Source of the DNA: JAGSPQ01 sp038206395
Lineage (GTDB): Bacteria; Myxococcota; Myxococcia; Myxococcales; Myxococcaceae
Assembly (NCBI GenBank): GCA_038206395.1
Contig: JBBRAX010000005.1
Location: 124,001-188,000 of the forward strand
Reading direction: 5' to 3'
Length of the DNA: 64,000 nucleotides
How positions within the stretch are numbered: the stretch's first letter is position 1; each line of letters begins with the position of its first letter. The notes beneath the pieces were generated by a model. That model ran no database searches. It worked only from the letters and a program-made list of their open reading frames with translations, and was not told where the DNA came from. Both the position numbers and the translations under genes were made by a program. This document shows positions 16,580-27,600 of this stretch, one piece after another.

Positions 16580-18402
16580 GGCACCTGGGCCTTCTTTCTG
16601 CGGCAGCCCTCGCGCTGTCTTGCACGTCGCAGGCGCCCGACGGAGCGCTGCTGGCCCGCGTCGACTTCGCCACCGGCACCACGTCGACCTGCGTTCAGGT
16701 CGTGGTGCGAAGCGCGGCGGGCACCGAAGTGCGTTCAGGAGCGATCGCCACCACGCGCACCCGCCAGCTGAAGGTCGGCATCGCGAAGGCAGGGCTGCCC
16801 GACAACGTCACCGTGTTCGCGGTCGGCTTCTCGGACAAGGCGTGCACCGTCGCCACCGTGCCAGCCGAACGCAGCGCCGAGGTCGCGGCGAAGTTCGTTG
16901 CCGGCAAGACCAGCGACGTCGCGCTCACGTTGACCCCTGCAAAACGCGAGGGCTGCACCTGCGACGCGCCCCCGGTTTGCACCAAAGGCCCCGGCAGATG
17001 CGACCCGGTGGACGGCGGCTGCCAGTACGCGGCGGATCCAGGCAAGGCGTGCAGCGACTCGAACCCGTGCACCATCAGCGACGCGTGCTCGGCGGCAGGA
17101 GTGTGCGAAGGCGGGCCGGCGACGTGCATCGCTCCGTCGGCGTGTTTGAAGGCCGCGGGCTGCTCGAGCGATGCGGGCTGTTCATTCATCCCGGCGACGG
17201 GCGACCTGTGTGATGACGGCAACAGCTGCTCGACCAGCGACAGCTGCCAGGCAGATGCGGGCTGCAGCGGCAACGCGATTTCCTGCGTGGCGACCCAGTG
17301 CCAGGTGTTCCTGAACCAGTGCAGCGCAGACGCGGGCTGCCTGTTCGACCTGCGCGACGCGGGCGCTTCGTGTGACGGGGGCGTGTGCAACGGCAGTGGC
17401 GCGTGCATCAAGGCCTTCCCCTACCCGCCCAGCAACTTCACCGAGTCGCAGCTGCCGGCACCTTCAGGCCCGACGACGCTGAACTGCCCGGTTGTCGTCG
17501 ACACGCGGTTGGGCGACGGCGGCGTCGGCTTCAACGGGTGGTGCGGCTTGCCGGCCCCTGCGTTCCGCATCATTCCGCAGCCGGGCTCGACCGAGGTGGT
17601 GCTGGTCGCCTTCGACGAGCTCGAGGTCGGGCTTGATGCGTCGGTGCGTTTCCAGGGCGAGCGCCCCGTCATCTTTGCGAGCACAGGCAACCTGCGCGTG
17701 CTCGGCGAGCTGCTGGCGGAGTCTGGCGCCAGCGGCTGCACCGACGGCGGCGCGGGCGGGCCGGTGTCCGGCCTCAAGGGCGGGGGCGGCGGCGGCTTCG
17801 GCACCGAGGGCGGCTCGGGCGGAAACCAGGGCGGCGCGGCGGGCGGCATCAACGGCGAGCCGAAGCTGGTCCCTCTGCGCGGTGGCTGCCCCGGTGGAAG
17901 CGGGATTCGCGGAGGCGGCGCGCTGCAGCTGTCGGCGGCCGGGAACCTCACCATCACCGGCACCGTAGCGGCGGCAGGCCGCGGTGGGCCGGGTGGACAG
18001 AACGTGAACGGCGCGGGGCGCGGTGGCGGCAGCGGCGGCGCGATTCTTCTCGAAGGGCTCTTCGTCCTCGTGGGCCCGGCGGCGGCAGTCACGGCCAATG
18101 GCGGCGCGGGTGGCGAAGGGGCCGACCTTGCCTTCGACGGGCGGGACGGCGCGAGCGGCCTCTTGCGCTCGGAAGAAGCGGCCGGAGGTGGCACCAGCCT
18201 CAACGCCGGCGGCCGGGGCGGAAACGGAGCGGGAGTGAAGACGGCCGCCACCAACGGCAGCGCCTCGCTGTTCAACGCGGGCGGCGGAGGCGGCGCTGGC
18301 GTGGGCCGCGTCCGCATCACCACCGCCACCAGCTGCAGCCTGGCCCAGCCAGCTGCGCTGAGCCCCGACCCGACCGTCAACCTCGACGGCGGTTGCTCTT
18401 AA
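16576..18402 (+). CDS. Cys-rich and Gly-rich surface lipoprotein
   Basis: 608 residues from the ATG at 16576 overlapping the previous stop. Signal LGLLSAAALALSC gives a lipoprotein with Cys17 or so. The N-terminal 120 residues form a beta-rich domain. Residues about 125-275 hold Cys-rich units such as CSDSNPCTISDAC and CDDGNSCSTSDSC separated by DAGC words, resembling the Cys-rich repeats of myxobacterial surface proteins. From about 390 to the end the chain is extremely Gly/Ala-rich with poly-Gly runs alternating with short hydrophobic strands (LTITGTVAA, GAILLEGLFVLVG), suggesting a beta-solenoid stalk. The 3' end overlaps the convergent regulator gene by four bases. Function is unknown; adhesion or matrix roles are guesses. 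Confidence 0.75.
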   Translation: MRHLGLLSAAALALSCTSQAPDGALLARVDFATGTTSTCVQVVVRSAAGTEVRSGAIATTRTRQLKVGIAKAGLPDNVTVFAVGFSDKACTVATVPAERSAEVAAKFVAGKTSDVALTLTPAKREGCTCDAPPVCTKGPGRCDPVDGGCQYAADPGKACSDSNPCTISDACSAAGVCEGGPATCIAPSACLKAAGCSSDAGCSFIPATGDLCDDGNSCSTSDSCQADAGCSGNAISCVATQCQVFLNQCSADAGCLFDLRDAGASCDGGVCNGSGACIKAFPYPPSNFTESQLPAPSGPTTLNCPVVVDTRLGDGGVGFNGWCGLPAPAFRIIPQPGSTEVVLVAFDELEVGLDASVRFQGERPVIFASTGNLRVLGELLAESGASGCTDGGAGGPVSGLKGGGGGGFGTEGGSGGNQGGAAGGINGEPKLVPLRGGCPGGSGIRGGGALQLSAAGNLTITGTVAAAGRGGPGGQNVNGAGRGGGSGGAILLEGLFVLVGPAAAVTANGGAGGEGADLAFDGRDGASGLLRSEEAAGGGTSLNAGGRGGNGAGVKTAATNGSASLFNAGGGGGAGVGRVRITTATSCSLAQPAALSPDPTVNLDGGCS

Positions 18403-19028
18403 GGATTCGTGGCGCGGCTGCGCGGGCTTCGCTTGCGGCTCGGCGGGTCGACCAGCGCGGGCTGGGTGCGGGCGATGAGCGCCAGCACTTCGCGCACGTC
18501 GATCGGCTTGGCGATGCACGCAACGGCGCCGGCCCGAAGCGCGCTGCCGACGATGTCTGACCGGTAGAGCGCAGTCATCACCACCAGCTTCACGTCTTGC
18601 AGCGGCTTGAAAGCGCGGACGCGGCGGCAGACTTCGAAGCCGTCGAGGTCGGGCATGTTGATGTCGATCAGCATCGCGTCGGGGCGGATGTCAGAGAGCA
18701 GCAGCAGCGCGTCGACCGCTGACGTCGTCATCGTCAGATCGATTTCGGAAGCCAGCGGCTTGAAGGCCCGCTTGAGCGAGTTGAGCATCAGCTGTTCGTC
18801 ATCGACGACGAGCAGCTTGAGCTTCGTACCGCCAGAGTTCGCGAGCTCTTCGGGCACTGGCATGTCGTGCTCGACGAGGTAGCGGCGAAGCTCAGGGCCG
18901 CGCACGCGGCGATGACCGCCGGCGGTGCGATGCGCCTTGAGCAGCCCCTGGTCAATCCACCGGCCGACGGTGAAGGGGTGGATGCCGAGAATTCGTGCTG
19001 CGTCGTGCGTCGTAAAAAGTGCGTCCAT
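18399..19028 (-). CDS. Excisionase-type HTH fused to a response-regulator receiver domain
   Basis: 209 residues. The N-terminal 55 residues are a MerR/excisionase-like winged helix (TTHDAARILGIHPFTVGRWI, then AHRTAGGHRRVR), a DNA-binding domain that usually recognises a promoter site. Residues about 70-190 are a CheY-like receiver: VVDDEQ supplies the acidic pair, LIDINMPDLDG the phospho-acceptor Asp, VVMTAL the Thr and IAKPID the Lys. The order DNA-binding first, receiver second, is the reverse of most response regulators. A short basic tail ends the protein. No histidine kinase gene is adjacent, so it is probably controlled by a kinase encoded elsewhere. Confidence 0.88.
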   Translation of the reverse strand: MDALFTTHDAARILGIHPFTVGRWIDQGLLKAHRTAGGHRRVRGPELRRYLVEHDMPVPEELANSGGTKLKLLVVDDEQLMLNSLKRAFKPLASEIDLTMTTSAVDALLLLSDIRPDAMLIDINMPDLDGFEVCRRVRAFKPLQDVKLVVMTALYRSDIVGSALRAGAVACIAKPIDVREVLALIARTQPALVDPPSRKRSPRSRATNP

Positions 19029-19145
19029 CGGGTGGGGAGCCCATCCTTGCCAGTCAAAGAGTGAATTCTGCGCTTCCCCCCTCCAACGACCTCAGCGCCG
19101 CGACTATGCACCGAAGCCACCCCGAACACGCAAGGTGGCGCAGCG

Positions 19146-19160
19146 CTGATTTCCAATCAG
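19146..19160. repeat. Short inverted repeat in the 19029-19217 gap
   Basis: CTGATT and AATCAG flank TCC. The surrounding bases, if translated, give the SADFQSV-like words often produced by dispersed palindromic repeats in large genomes, so this may be one copy of a family. A single copy inside this window cannot prove it. The rest of the 190-base gap shows no gene. Confidence 0.3.
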
Positions 19161-19200
19161 TTAAACAAAACCCATTGCGTTCGATTCCGACCTTGCCAGT

Positions 19201-19218
19201 GGGTGCCTTTCGACACCC
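19201..19218 (-). terminator. Hairpin at the end of the SRPBCC-epimerase gene
   Basis: GGGTG at 19201-19205 pairs with CACCC at 19214-19218, touching the stop codon of the minus-strand gene (19218-19220). The loop is eight bases. No clear T-tract follows on the minus strand. Confidence 0.3.
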
Positions 19219-20579
19219 TACTTGCCAAGCGTAAAGCGCAGGCACTGCTCGAGCTGGGGGTGCACGAAGGTAAACCCTGATTTCTCAAGGGCGGTGGGCT
19301 GGACCCGCAGCGACGGCAGCACCGTGCCCTCGGCCATCTCGCCGAATGCGAGCTTGAGCGCGAAGGCGGGCACCGGAACCACGGCCGGCCGCGACAGGAC
19401 TCTGCCCAACGTCTTCGAGAACTCGCTGTTGGTGACGGGGTTCGGCGAGACGAGGTTGATGGGGCCTTCGAGCGAGTCGGTGAAGAGCGCGTGGTGAATC
19501 GCGCCAATCGTGTCTTCGAGGCAGATCCAGCTCATCCACTGTTTGCCGCCCGCGATCGGGCCGCCGACGCCGGCCTTGAAGGGGGGCAGCAGCTCTTTGA
19601 GCGCGCCGCCTTTGGTGGTGAGCACGACGCCGGTGCGAAGCAGGCCGACCCGGATGCCGAGCTTCTGGGCGCGCAGGCCTTCGGCTTCCCAGTCTTCACA
19701 GACTTTCGAAAGAAAGGCGGCGCCGCGGCCGTCACCGCGTGGGCCGGGAGCAGAAGCCTCGGTGACGACTTCATCGCCGCGCTCGCCGTAGATGCCGATC
19801 GCCGAGCCAGAGAGCAGCACCTTCGGCCGCTGCTTCAAGGTGCCGAGTGCGTCGACCAGGGCGCGGGTGAATGAGACGCGGCTCTCGACGATTTCCTTCT
19901 TGCGTTGATCCGTCCACCGGCCTTCGGCGACTCCGGCTCCGGCGAGGTGAACGACGGCGTCAGCGCCTTCCAGCGCGGCGACGTCGATCGCGATGCCGTT
20001 CTGCCCGCGCTTCATCGCGCGGAAGGTGTGCCCGCCGGTGCCGAGGAAGGCCTTGAGGGCGGTGGCCAGCAGGCCGGACGCTCCGCTGACGGCGACGGTG
20101 AGCTTCGGGCGATCGGCGAAGCGGGCGTGGCGCTCTAAGTCGATGGTGGTCACCCGGTGACGGTAGTCGAACAGCCGCTGCAGCGTGGTCTGCGCGAAGG
20201 GGCCACCGAAGGCCTGCCCGAGGAAGCCCATCGGCAGCGCGTAGTCGACCTCGTCTTCGAGCACCGAGCCGCCGCCAGGCTGGTCGAGGAAGCGGTGCGT
20301 GTGCACCCAGCGTGAGAAGGGCCCCGACGTCTGCGTGTCCTGAAACATCCGGCCGTCTTCACAGGCGGTGTGCTCCGCGACCCACTGTTGAGGCACCGGC
20401 CCGAGCTTCATCCGGATGACGGTGCGCGCGCCGACGCCGAGGCCGCCGCTGCGCTCGACCACCTCGACCGGATCCCACGCGGGGTTCAGCCGCCCGAAAG
20501 CCTCGGGCGCTTCGTGCCACTTCCATACCTCGGCCGCAGAGACCGGAAGAGCGACCCGCCGGGTGTAGACGCGCCCCAT
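19218..20579 (-). CDS. SRPBCC domain fused to TIGR01777-type NAD(P)-binding epimerase
   Basis: 453 residues in two parts. Residues 1-150 form a SRPBCC/START-like ligand-binding domain (VSAAEVWKWHEAPEAFGRLNP ahead of a beta-rich fold; only its pattern is given). From about 158 a short-chain dehydrogenase-like domain starts with VAVSGASGLLATAL, in which the last Gly of the usual GxxGxxG is replaced by Ala, and continues with VVHLAGAGVAEGRW and SGSAIGIYGERGDE, typical of YfcH/SDR39U1 proteins. The C-terminal segment RPAVVPVPAFALKLAFGEMA is also characteristic. The fused form occurs in several bacteria. The substrate of this family is unknown. Its start lies next to the stop of aspS, so the two are probably cotranscribed. 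Confidence 0.85.
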   Translation of the reverse strand: MGRVYTRRVALPVSAAEVWKWHEAPEAFGRLNPAWDPVEVVERSGGLGVGARTVIRMKLGPVPQQWVAEHTACEDGRMFQDTQTSGPFSRWVHTHRFLDQPGGGSVLEDEVDYALPMGFLGQAFGGPFAQTTLQRLFDYRHRVTTIDLERHARFADRPKLTVAVSGASGLLATALKAFLGTGGHTFRAMKRGQNGIAIDVAALEGADAVVHLAGAGVAEGRWTDQRKKEIVESRVSFTRALVDALGTLKQRPKVLLSGSAIGIYGERGDEVVTEASAPGPRGDGRGAAFLSKVCEDWEAEGLRAQKLGIRVGLLRTGVVLTTKGGALKELLPPFKAGVGGPIAGGKQWMSWICLEDTIGAIHHALFTDSLEGPINLVSPNPVTNSEFSKTLGRVLSRPAVVPVPAFALKLAFGEMAEGTVLPSLRVQPTALEKSGFTFVHPQLEQCLRFTLGK

Positions 20580-20580
20580 C

Positions 20581-22437
<1,857 letters not shown>

Positions 22438-22522
22438 GGGGGGCGTTCCTACCGGGGGTTGCGATCGGCCGCAACGATCACCGTCGCGCTACAAATTGCC
22501 GAATCCTCTAGTAAAAGACCGC

Positions 22523-23779
22523 ATGCTCAAGGCTCCGAGATTCTGGTCGCTCTGTGCCGTTTCGATGCTCGCCGCCTGCGAGCCCAACGTGCAGCTGCCC
22601 GTGAAGGTGATGATTGTCGGCGCGAACACCAACGGCACCTACGACACGAAGCAGGTCGAGCTGACGACGCCGACGTCCATCGTTCATATGACGGGCCCGA
22701 ATCTGACCCTGGTCGGCGGCGCCTTCGTCGAGATCAACGAGCAGGAGCTGAACACCGCCACCAGCGACGAGCAGGCGGCCGACCTGCTCCTGAAGAACAA
22801 GGGCAACTCGGTGCGGGCCAACTTCATCGACAAGGGCGGCGTGCTCTGGCCGGCCGACTTCCACACCTGGAACATGGCCAGCGCCTATTACAACTTCGAG
22901 CAGGCGTTTCTCTACTACCAGAAGGTCTACAACGGAAAGCCCACCACCGAGCTGAAGGACTTCAAGGTTCTCTACTGGGGCGGCTTCAAGTTCACCGGTG
23001 GCGAAGACGACCGCGACAACGCCATCTACTTCCCGCCGATCAAAGGCTTCATTCTGGTGCCGTACGCGACGCAGCAAAAGGTGCCGATTCCGATGAACCT
23101 GGGAATCATCGGCCACGAGTTCGCCCACCTCGTCTTCCACAAGAAGGTCTACGGCGGCGTGGGCTCGCCGGCGCCGCTGGGCGCCTGGTCGCTGGCGCCC
23201 TTCAACCTCTTGAAGTCGCTGGACGAAGGCCTGGCCGACTTCCATGGCTACGGCGTCACCTGCGCGTCGGCGGGAACAGGCGCAGGCTGCCGGTCGAACC
23301 TGCTCGTCGACTCGTTCGTCGACGACGAGAAGACGCAGATTCGCAACATCGTCGACCCGACCCGCTGCATGACCCCGTCGCTGCGCGCGGCCTACAACAG
23401 CTTCCGGCAGGGAGAGTGGAACCGCAGCACCCAGCTCTACCAGCTGGGCAACCTTTTCGCCGTCTCGCTGTACCTGGCGTCGACGCCCGACGGCAAAGAA
23501 GACGTGCTGCAGAAGTCGATCATCGACGCGTACGACGACTCGAGCAACAACTCGGGGCTCAAGCAGTTGATCGCCGACAACCTGAACACCCAGTCGAACT
23601 TCACGATGGAAAAGGTGATCGACGTGTTCGCCGCGCACATCAGCGACATGGATCTGCGCCGCAAGGTCTGCACCCAGCTTCGCCAACGGCTGCAGCCCGA
23701 GTCCTGCCCAGGCTTCCCCTGCGACCTGATTCCCGCCTGTGCCTCCGCGCCGTCCGGCACCGCGTGTCCCCAGCTCTAA
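22523..23779 (+). CDS. HExxH putative zinc metalloprotease lipoprotein
   Basis: 418 residues from the ATG at 22523. The signal FWSLCAVSMLAAC ends in a lipobox with Cys19. IIGHEFAHLVFH contains the zinc-binding HEFAH at 198-202, and SLDEGLADFHGYG about 33 residues later supplies the likely third ligand Glu235, a gluzincin-like layout with an aquaporin-free soluble domain. The C-terminal 40 residues are Cys-rich (CTQLRQRLQPESCPGFPC), probably disulfide-bonded. No M-family can be named with certainty. Its stop codon shares one base with the next start (TAATG), so it is translated together with the outer-membrane protein gene. It likely works at the cell surface or periplasm. Confidence 0.75.
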   Translation: MLKAPRFWSLCAVSMLAACEPNVQLPVKVMIVGANTNGTYDTKQVELTTPTSIVHMTGPNLTLVGGAFVEINEQELNTATSDEQAADLLLKNKGNSVRANFIDKGGVLWPADFHTWNMASAYYNFEQAFLYYQKVYNGKPTTELKDFKVLYWGGFKFTGGEDDRDNAIYFPPIKGFILVPYATQQKVPIPMNLGIIGHEFAHLVFHKKVYGGVGSPAPLGAWSLAPFNLLKSLDEGLADFHGYGVTCASAGTGAGCRSNLLVDSFVDDEKTQIRNIVDPTRCMTPSLRAAYNSFRQGEWNRSTQLYQLGNLFAVSLYLASTPDGKEDVLQKSIIDAYDDSSNNSGLKQLIADNLNTQSNFTMEKVIDVFAAHISDMDLRRKVCTQLRQRLQPESCPGFPCDLIPACASAPSGTACPQL

Positions 23780-24561
23780 TGAGACCCCTTCTGCTCGCCC
23801 TGCTGCTGCTCGCCCCGCTCGCCCGTGCCCAGAGCGACGAAGGGGCGATTCCCTACTCCGACGATGAGGCCCAGGACGAACGCAACCGCCGCGAGCTGCC
23901 AAACAAGTCGGACTCGCCGTCGTCAGGGCCGCGCGACGAAACGGAGGTCGAGGCGCAGGAACGCGAGCAGTCGCTGGCGGCGATCGATGACCCCAGCATC
24001 GGCCTCTCGCTGGAGTTCCTCGGTGGCGTGATGCTGCTCGACTCGAGCCGGGGTGGGCTCTTCGACCCGAAGGGCATGGCGGGCCTTCGCTTCACCTGGG
24101 AATGGTCGCGCACCGTTTTTTCGAACGAGTTCGCGAGAGAGGCCTCCTTCGTCGACGTCACCTGGAGCCACGCGGCCAACGGCGAAGGCACCACGCTCGT
24201 CAACTCGACCGCGAACTACCACTACTTCTCTTTCGCTCCCGCCGTTTCGTTTCCCTTCGGACCCAAAAGCCCGGCCGCCTTCTTCGCGCAGCTGGGGGTC
24301 GGCGCCGTCTTCAACTCGTCGAACGTGACCATCAACCAGCTGGTGACCCCCATCAGCGGCGCCAAGCTTCTCTTCCAGTACGGCGTCGGGTTTCGCTTCC
24401 GGCCGCTGGTCGTCACCTGGGGCCGCACGAGCGGCGCGAACTCGGACTTCGCCCACGCCGAAGACGGCATGCGCGTCAGCTTCCGCATCGAGCTCACCCG
24501 TTTCCGCCGTGGCTACATCGACGACACGTTCGTCGGCGGCAGCGCCGGTGTGACTTTTTAA
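23779..24561 (+). CDS. Outer-membrane beta-barrel-like protein
   Basis: 260 residues with a cleavable signal peptide (LLLALLLLAPLARAQ). A charged, disordered linker runs to about residue 70. From there to the end the chain shows alternating amphipathic strands with aromatic belts (FTWEWSRTVFSNEF, YHYFSFAPAVSFPF, LLFQYGVGFRFRPL) and ends in Phe, as expected for a Bam-assembled barrel of about eight strands. It is translationally coupled to the metalloprotease-like lipoprotein, which suggests that the two act together at the outer membrane. No transport specificity can be read. Confidence 0.7.
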   Translation: MRPLLLALLLLAPLARAQSDEGAIPYSDDEAQDERNRRELPNKSDSPSSGPRDETEVEAQEREQSLAAIDDPSIGLSLEFLGGVMLLDSSRGGLFDPKGMAGLRFTWEWSRTVFSNEFAREASFVDVTWSHAANGEGTTLVNSTANYHYFSFAPAVSFPFGPKSPAAFFAQLGVGAVFNSSNVTINQLVTPISGAKLLFQYGVGFRFRPLVVTWGRTSGANSDFAHAEDGMRVSFRIELTRFRRGYIDDTFVGGSAGVTF

Positions 24562-24589
24562 GACAGCCCGGACATCCGGACTGGAACGG

Positions 24590-24619
24590 TTGACCCAGAC
24601 GTTGGGCGGTCGTTACAAC
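24590..24619 (+). promoter_or_regulatory. Candidate housekeeping promoter for the lamin-tail lipoprotein cluster
   Basis: TTGACC at 24590-24595 and TACAAC at 24614-24619 with an 18-base spacer match the -35 (5 of 6) and -10 (4 of 6) consensus. It lies 45 bases before the ATG at 24665, which has an AGGAG ribosome site. Read by eye only. Confidence 0.35.
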
Positions 24620-24664
24620 CGCAGGCCCCGTACCCGTCTCACCACATCCTCCAGGAGTCCCCCC

Positions 24665-27600
24665 ATGAAGGCCTCGCTCAGGGCGCTCGCCGCCCTTGCC
24701 CTTCTCGCCACCGCTGCGTGTAACTCGACGCGCGCGGGGCCGCCGCCTCCCGCTCCGCCTTCCATCTTGAGCTTCAGTGCCGACAAGTCGTCGGTGAACG
24801 CGGGCGAGAGCGTGAAGCTGAGCTTCAAGACCTCTGACGCGAAAGATGTGTCGCTCATCGATCAGTCGGGGCTCGAGATTCCCGTCAGCGGCACGGTGGC
24901 CGACGGGGCGGCGATGGTGACGCCGACGAAGACGTCGTTCTACGTGCTGCGCGTGACGGGGGAAGGCGGCAAAGACAGCGCCTTCGTGCAGGTGGCGGTG
25001 AACGAGGGCTTGAAGCAGGTGTTCTTGATTGCAGTGCCCACCGAGGTCTCGTCGGGTGAGCCCGTCGAGCTGGTGTGGAGCGCGCTCGGCGGCACCAACG
25101 TCACCGTCAAAGACAGCGCGGGCATGACGCTCGCGAGCACCGAGTCGGGGACGCAGACGGTGCAGCCCGAGAAGACGTCGACGTACACGCTGCGCGCCGA
25201 CGGCCCAACGGGGATGCTGACGGCCACTGCGCGCGTCACGGTGCGGCCCACCATCAAAGAATTCAGCGCGTCGCCTGCCGCCGCGCGCCAGGGCCAGAAG
25301 ATCAAGCTCGCGTGGCGCACCGCCGGCGCCGACGGGGTGGTCGTGAAGGAAAACACCTTCGGTGAGCTGGTGCGCACCACCACCGACGTGGCGATGGGCT
25401 CGTACGAGTTCACCGTGCCGACCGAGCTCGGGCAGTCGCCCGATGGAGGCACCCTGCCCGACGGCGGAGTCTTCGTCTCGCGCCCCACGCCCGACAACTA
25501 CCCGCTGCACTTCACCCTCACCGCGACGTCGAACTCGCCGGTTCAGGTCGTCAGCGCCGCGCTCGATTCCGTCGTTCGCGATGGCCCGATCATCAACAGC
25601 TTCGACGTGCCTTCCGCCGTTTCCGAGAACAAGCCGCTGACGCTCGTCTGGGACGTGAGCGCCTACCGGGTGCAGGTGCTGCTCGATGGCGTGCCGGTGT
25701 TCAACAGCGTGCCCCCTGCAATCGCCAGCGGCTCGCTGACGCTGCCCGGCCTGGGCGCCCAGACCGAAATCACCCTGGTCGCCTACGACTACCTGGGCCT
25801 CAAGGCGACGTCGTCAAAGGTGGTGACGGTGGTGAAGCCGCCGAAGGTCTCGACCTTTACGCTGCCGATGACCATCACCACGGCCGGCAGCTCGGCCAGC
25901 GCGGCGTGGACGACGATGAACGCGACGCTGCTGGTGCTGCGCATCAAGAACGGACCCGCGGTGTTCACGACCCAGACTGCCGTGCAGGTGAACGCGGGCA
26001 CCGCGACGGTGAACCCGGCCGACACCACCACCTACGTGCTCGAGGCGTACAACGCCGCGGGCGACGTGGACGCGCTCGAGAAGACGGTGACCGTGCAGAC
26101 GCCGGCGACGACCAGCGCGACGCCGAACCCCACCGCTCCGAACACGCCCGTGCTGCTGTCGTGGGACGTGTCGGGGCTGAACCCGACTGAAGTCATCGGC
26201 ATCCCTTCGGAGCTGGTCAACGTGACCGCGAACTCGCCGGCCTTCGTCGACCTCGAGCTGCTGCCGCTGGCGAACAAGGTGTACTTCGCCAATCGCGCCG
26301 ATGGCGTGGCGACGTTCACCGTGCCCAATGGCTACCGCTTCCCCTTCATCACCAACAGCGTCGGCAAGTTCACCGTGGGCGTGAACGGCTTCCTCGCGCT
26401 GGCGCCGACCACGGGCAGCACGCTGATCAACAACGTCGACTTCAAGGCGGCGACGGGGCTGCCGAACGTGCCGCTGATCGCTCCCTTCTGGGACAACCTC
26501 GATCTCGGCTCGGCCGGTGACGTGTTCTGGAGCCTCGAGGGCACCGCGTTTCCGCGCCGGCTGATCGTGCAGTGGAACAAAGTCAACGCGGGCAGCGACA
26601 CCAGCAGCGACCTCACCTTCCAGGTGCAGCTGTTCGAAACGGGTGAGGTGCGCTTCATCTACAAGACGCTGCAGGACGCGGCGAGCCAGTTCGCCCAGGG
26701 CCAGAGCGCGACCGTCGGCATCTTCGCGGGCGTCGGCCTCTTCGCCGGCCAGCACAGCTTCAACGCCGCCACCCTCGCGCCGGGACAGGAGCTCACCTGG
26801 TTCACCCAGGGCCTCGCCACGGGCACCTCGACGATCAAGGTCGGCAACACCAACTTGAGCCCCGGCTTCTTCTACAAGACGGCGGGCGGCGGCTACGTCT
26901 ACGTCAGCATTCCGGTTCGCGTGTTCGGCCCAAACAGCGTGAAGGTGAACGAGGCGATGCCCGTGGCCGACCCGGGCACGGCGATGGGCCAGTACGTCGA
27001 GCTGTACAACCCGTCGACCGAAGCGCTCGACGTCTCGGGGCTGCAGCTGCTCGCGAACGTCACTCCGGTGCCCGGCTACGTGTTGCCCGCAGGGACGCTG
27101 ATTCCGGCCAAGGGCTTCCTCGTGGTGGGGCAGTCGGTAGACGCCGCGCAGAACGGCGACGCGCTGGTCACCCTCGCCTACGGCTCAGACGTCGTGCTGA
27201 CGCCGGCGACCGATGCGGTGAGGCTCGTCATCCCCGGCGCCACGCCCTTCGAGATCTCGAAGCTGTCGTGGGCGACGACGGTTCCCGGTGAATCGGTGCA
27301 GTCAGAGGTCGTGCTGGGCACTGTCACCTGCACCCGCACCATGAAGTACGGGACGACGGTGATGCAGCTGGGCACGCCTGGCAAGGTCAACGAGAGCTGC
27401 TTCGACTACACGGTCGACCCGATTCCAGTGAGCTTCACGGACATCTCGACTTCTGCGTCGGTGCTCGTCACCGGCGACGCCACGCTGGGCACGCTCGACA
27501 TCACCGCGGCGCCCTTCACGTACTTCAAGACGCCCTTCACCACGCTCAAAGCCTCGACGAACGGCTTCATCACCTTTGGCACCACCAACACGAGCGCGGC

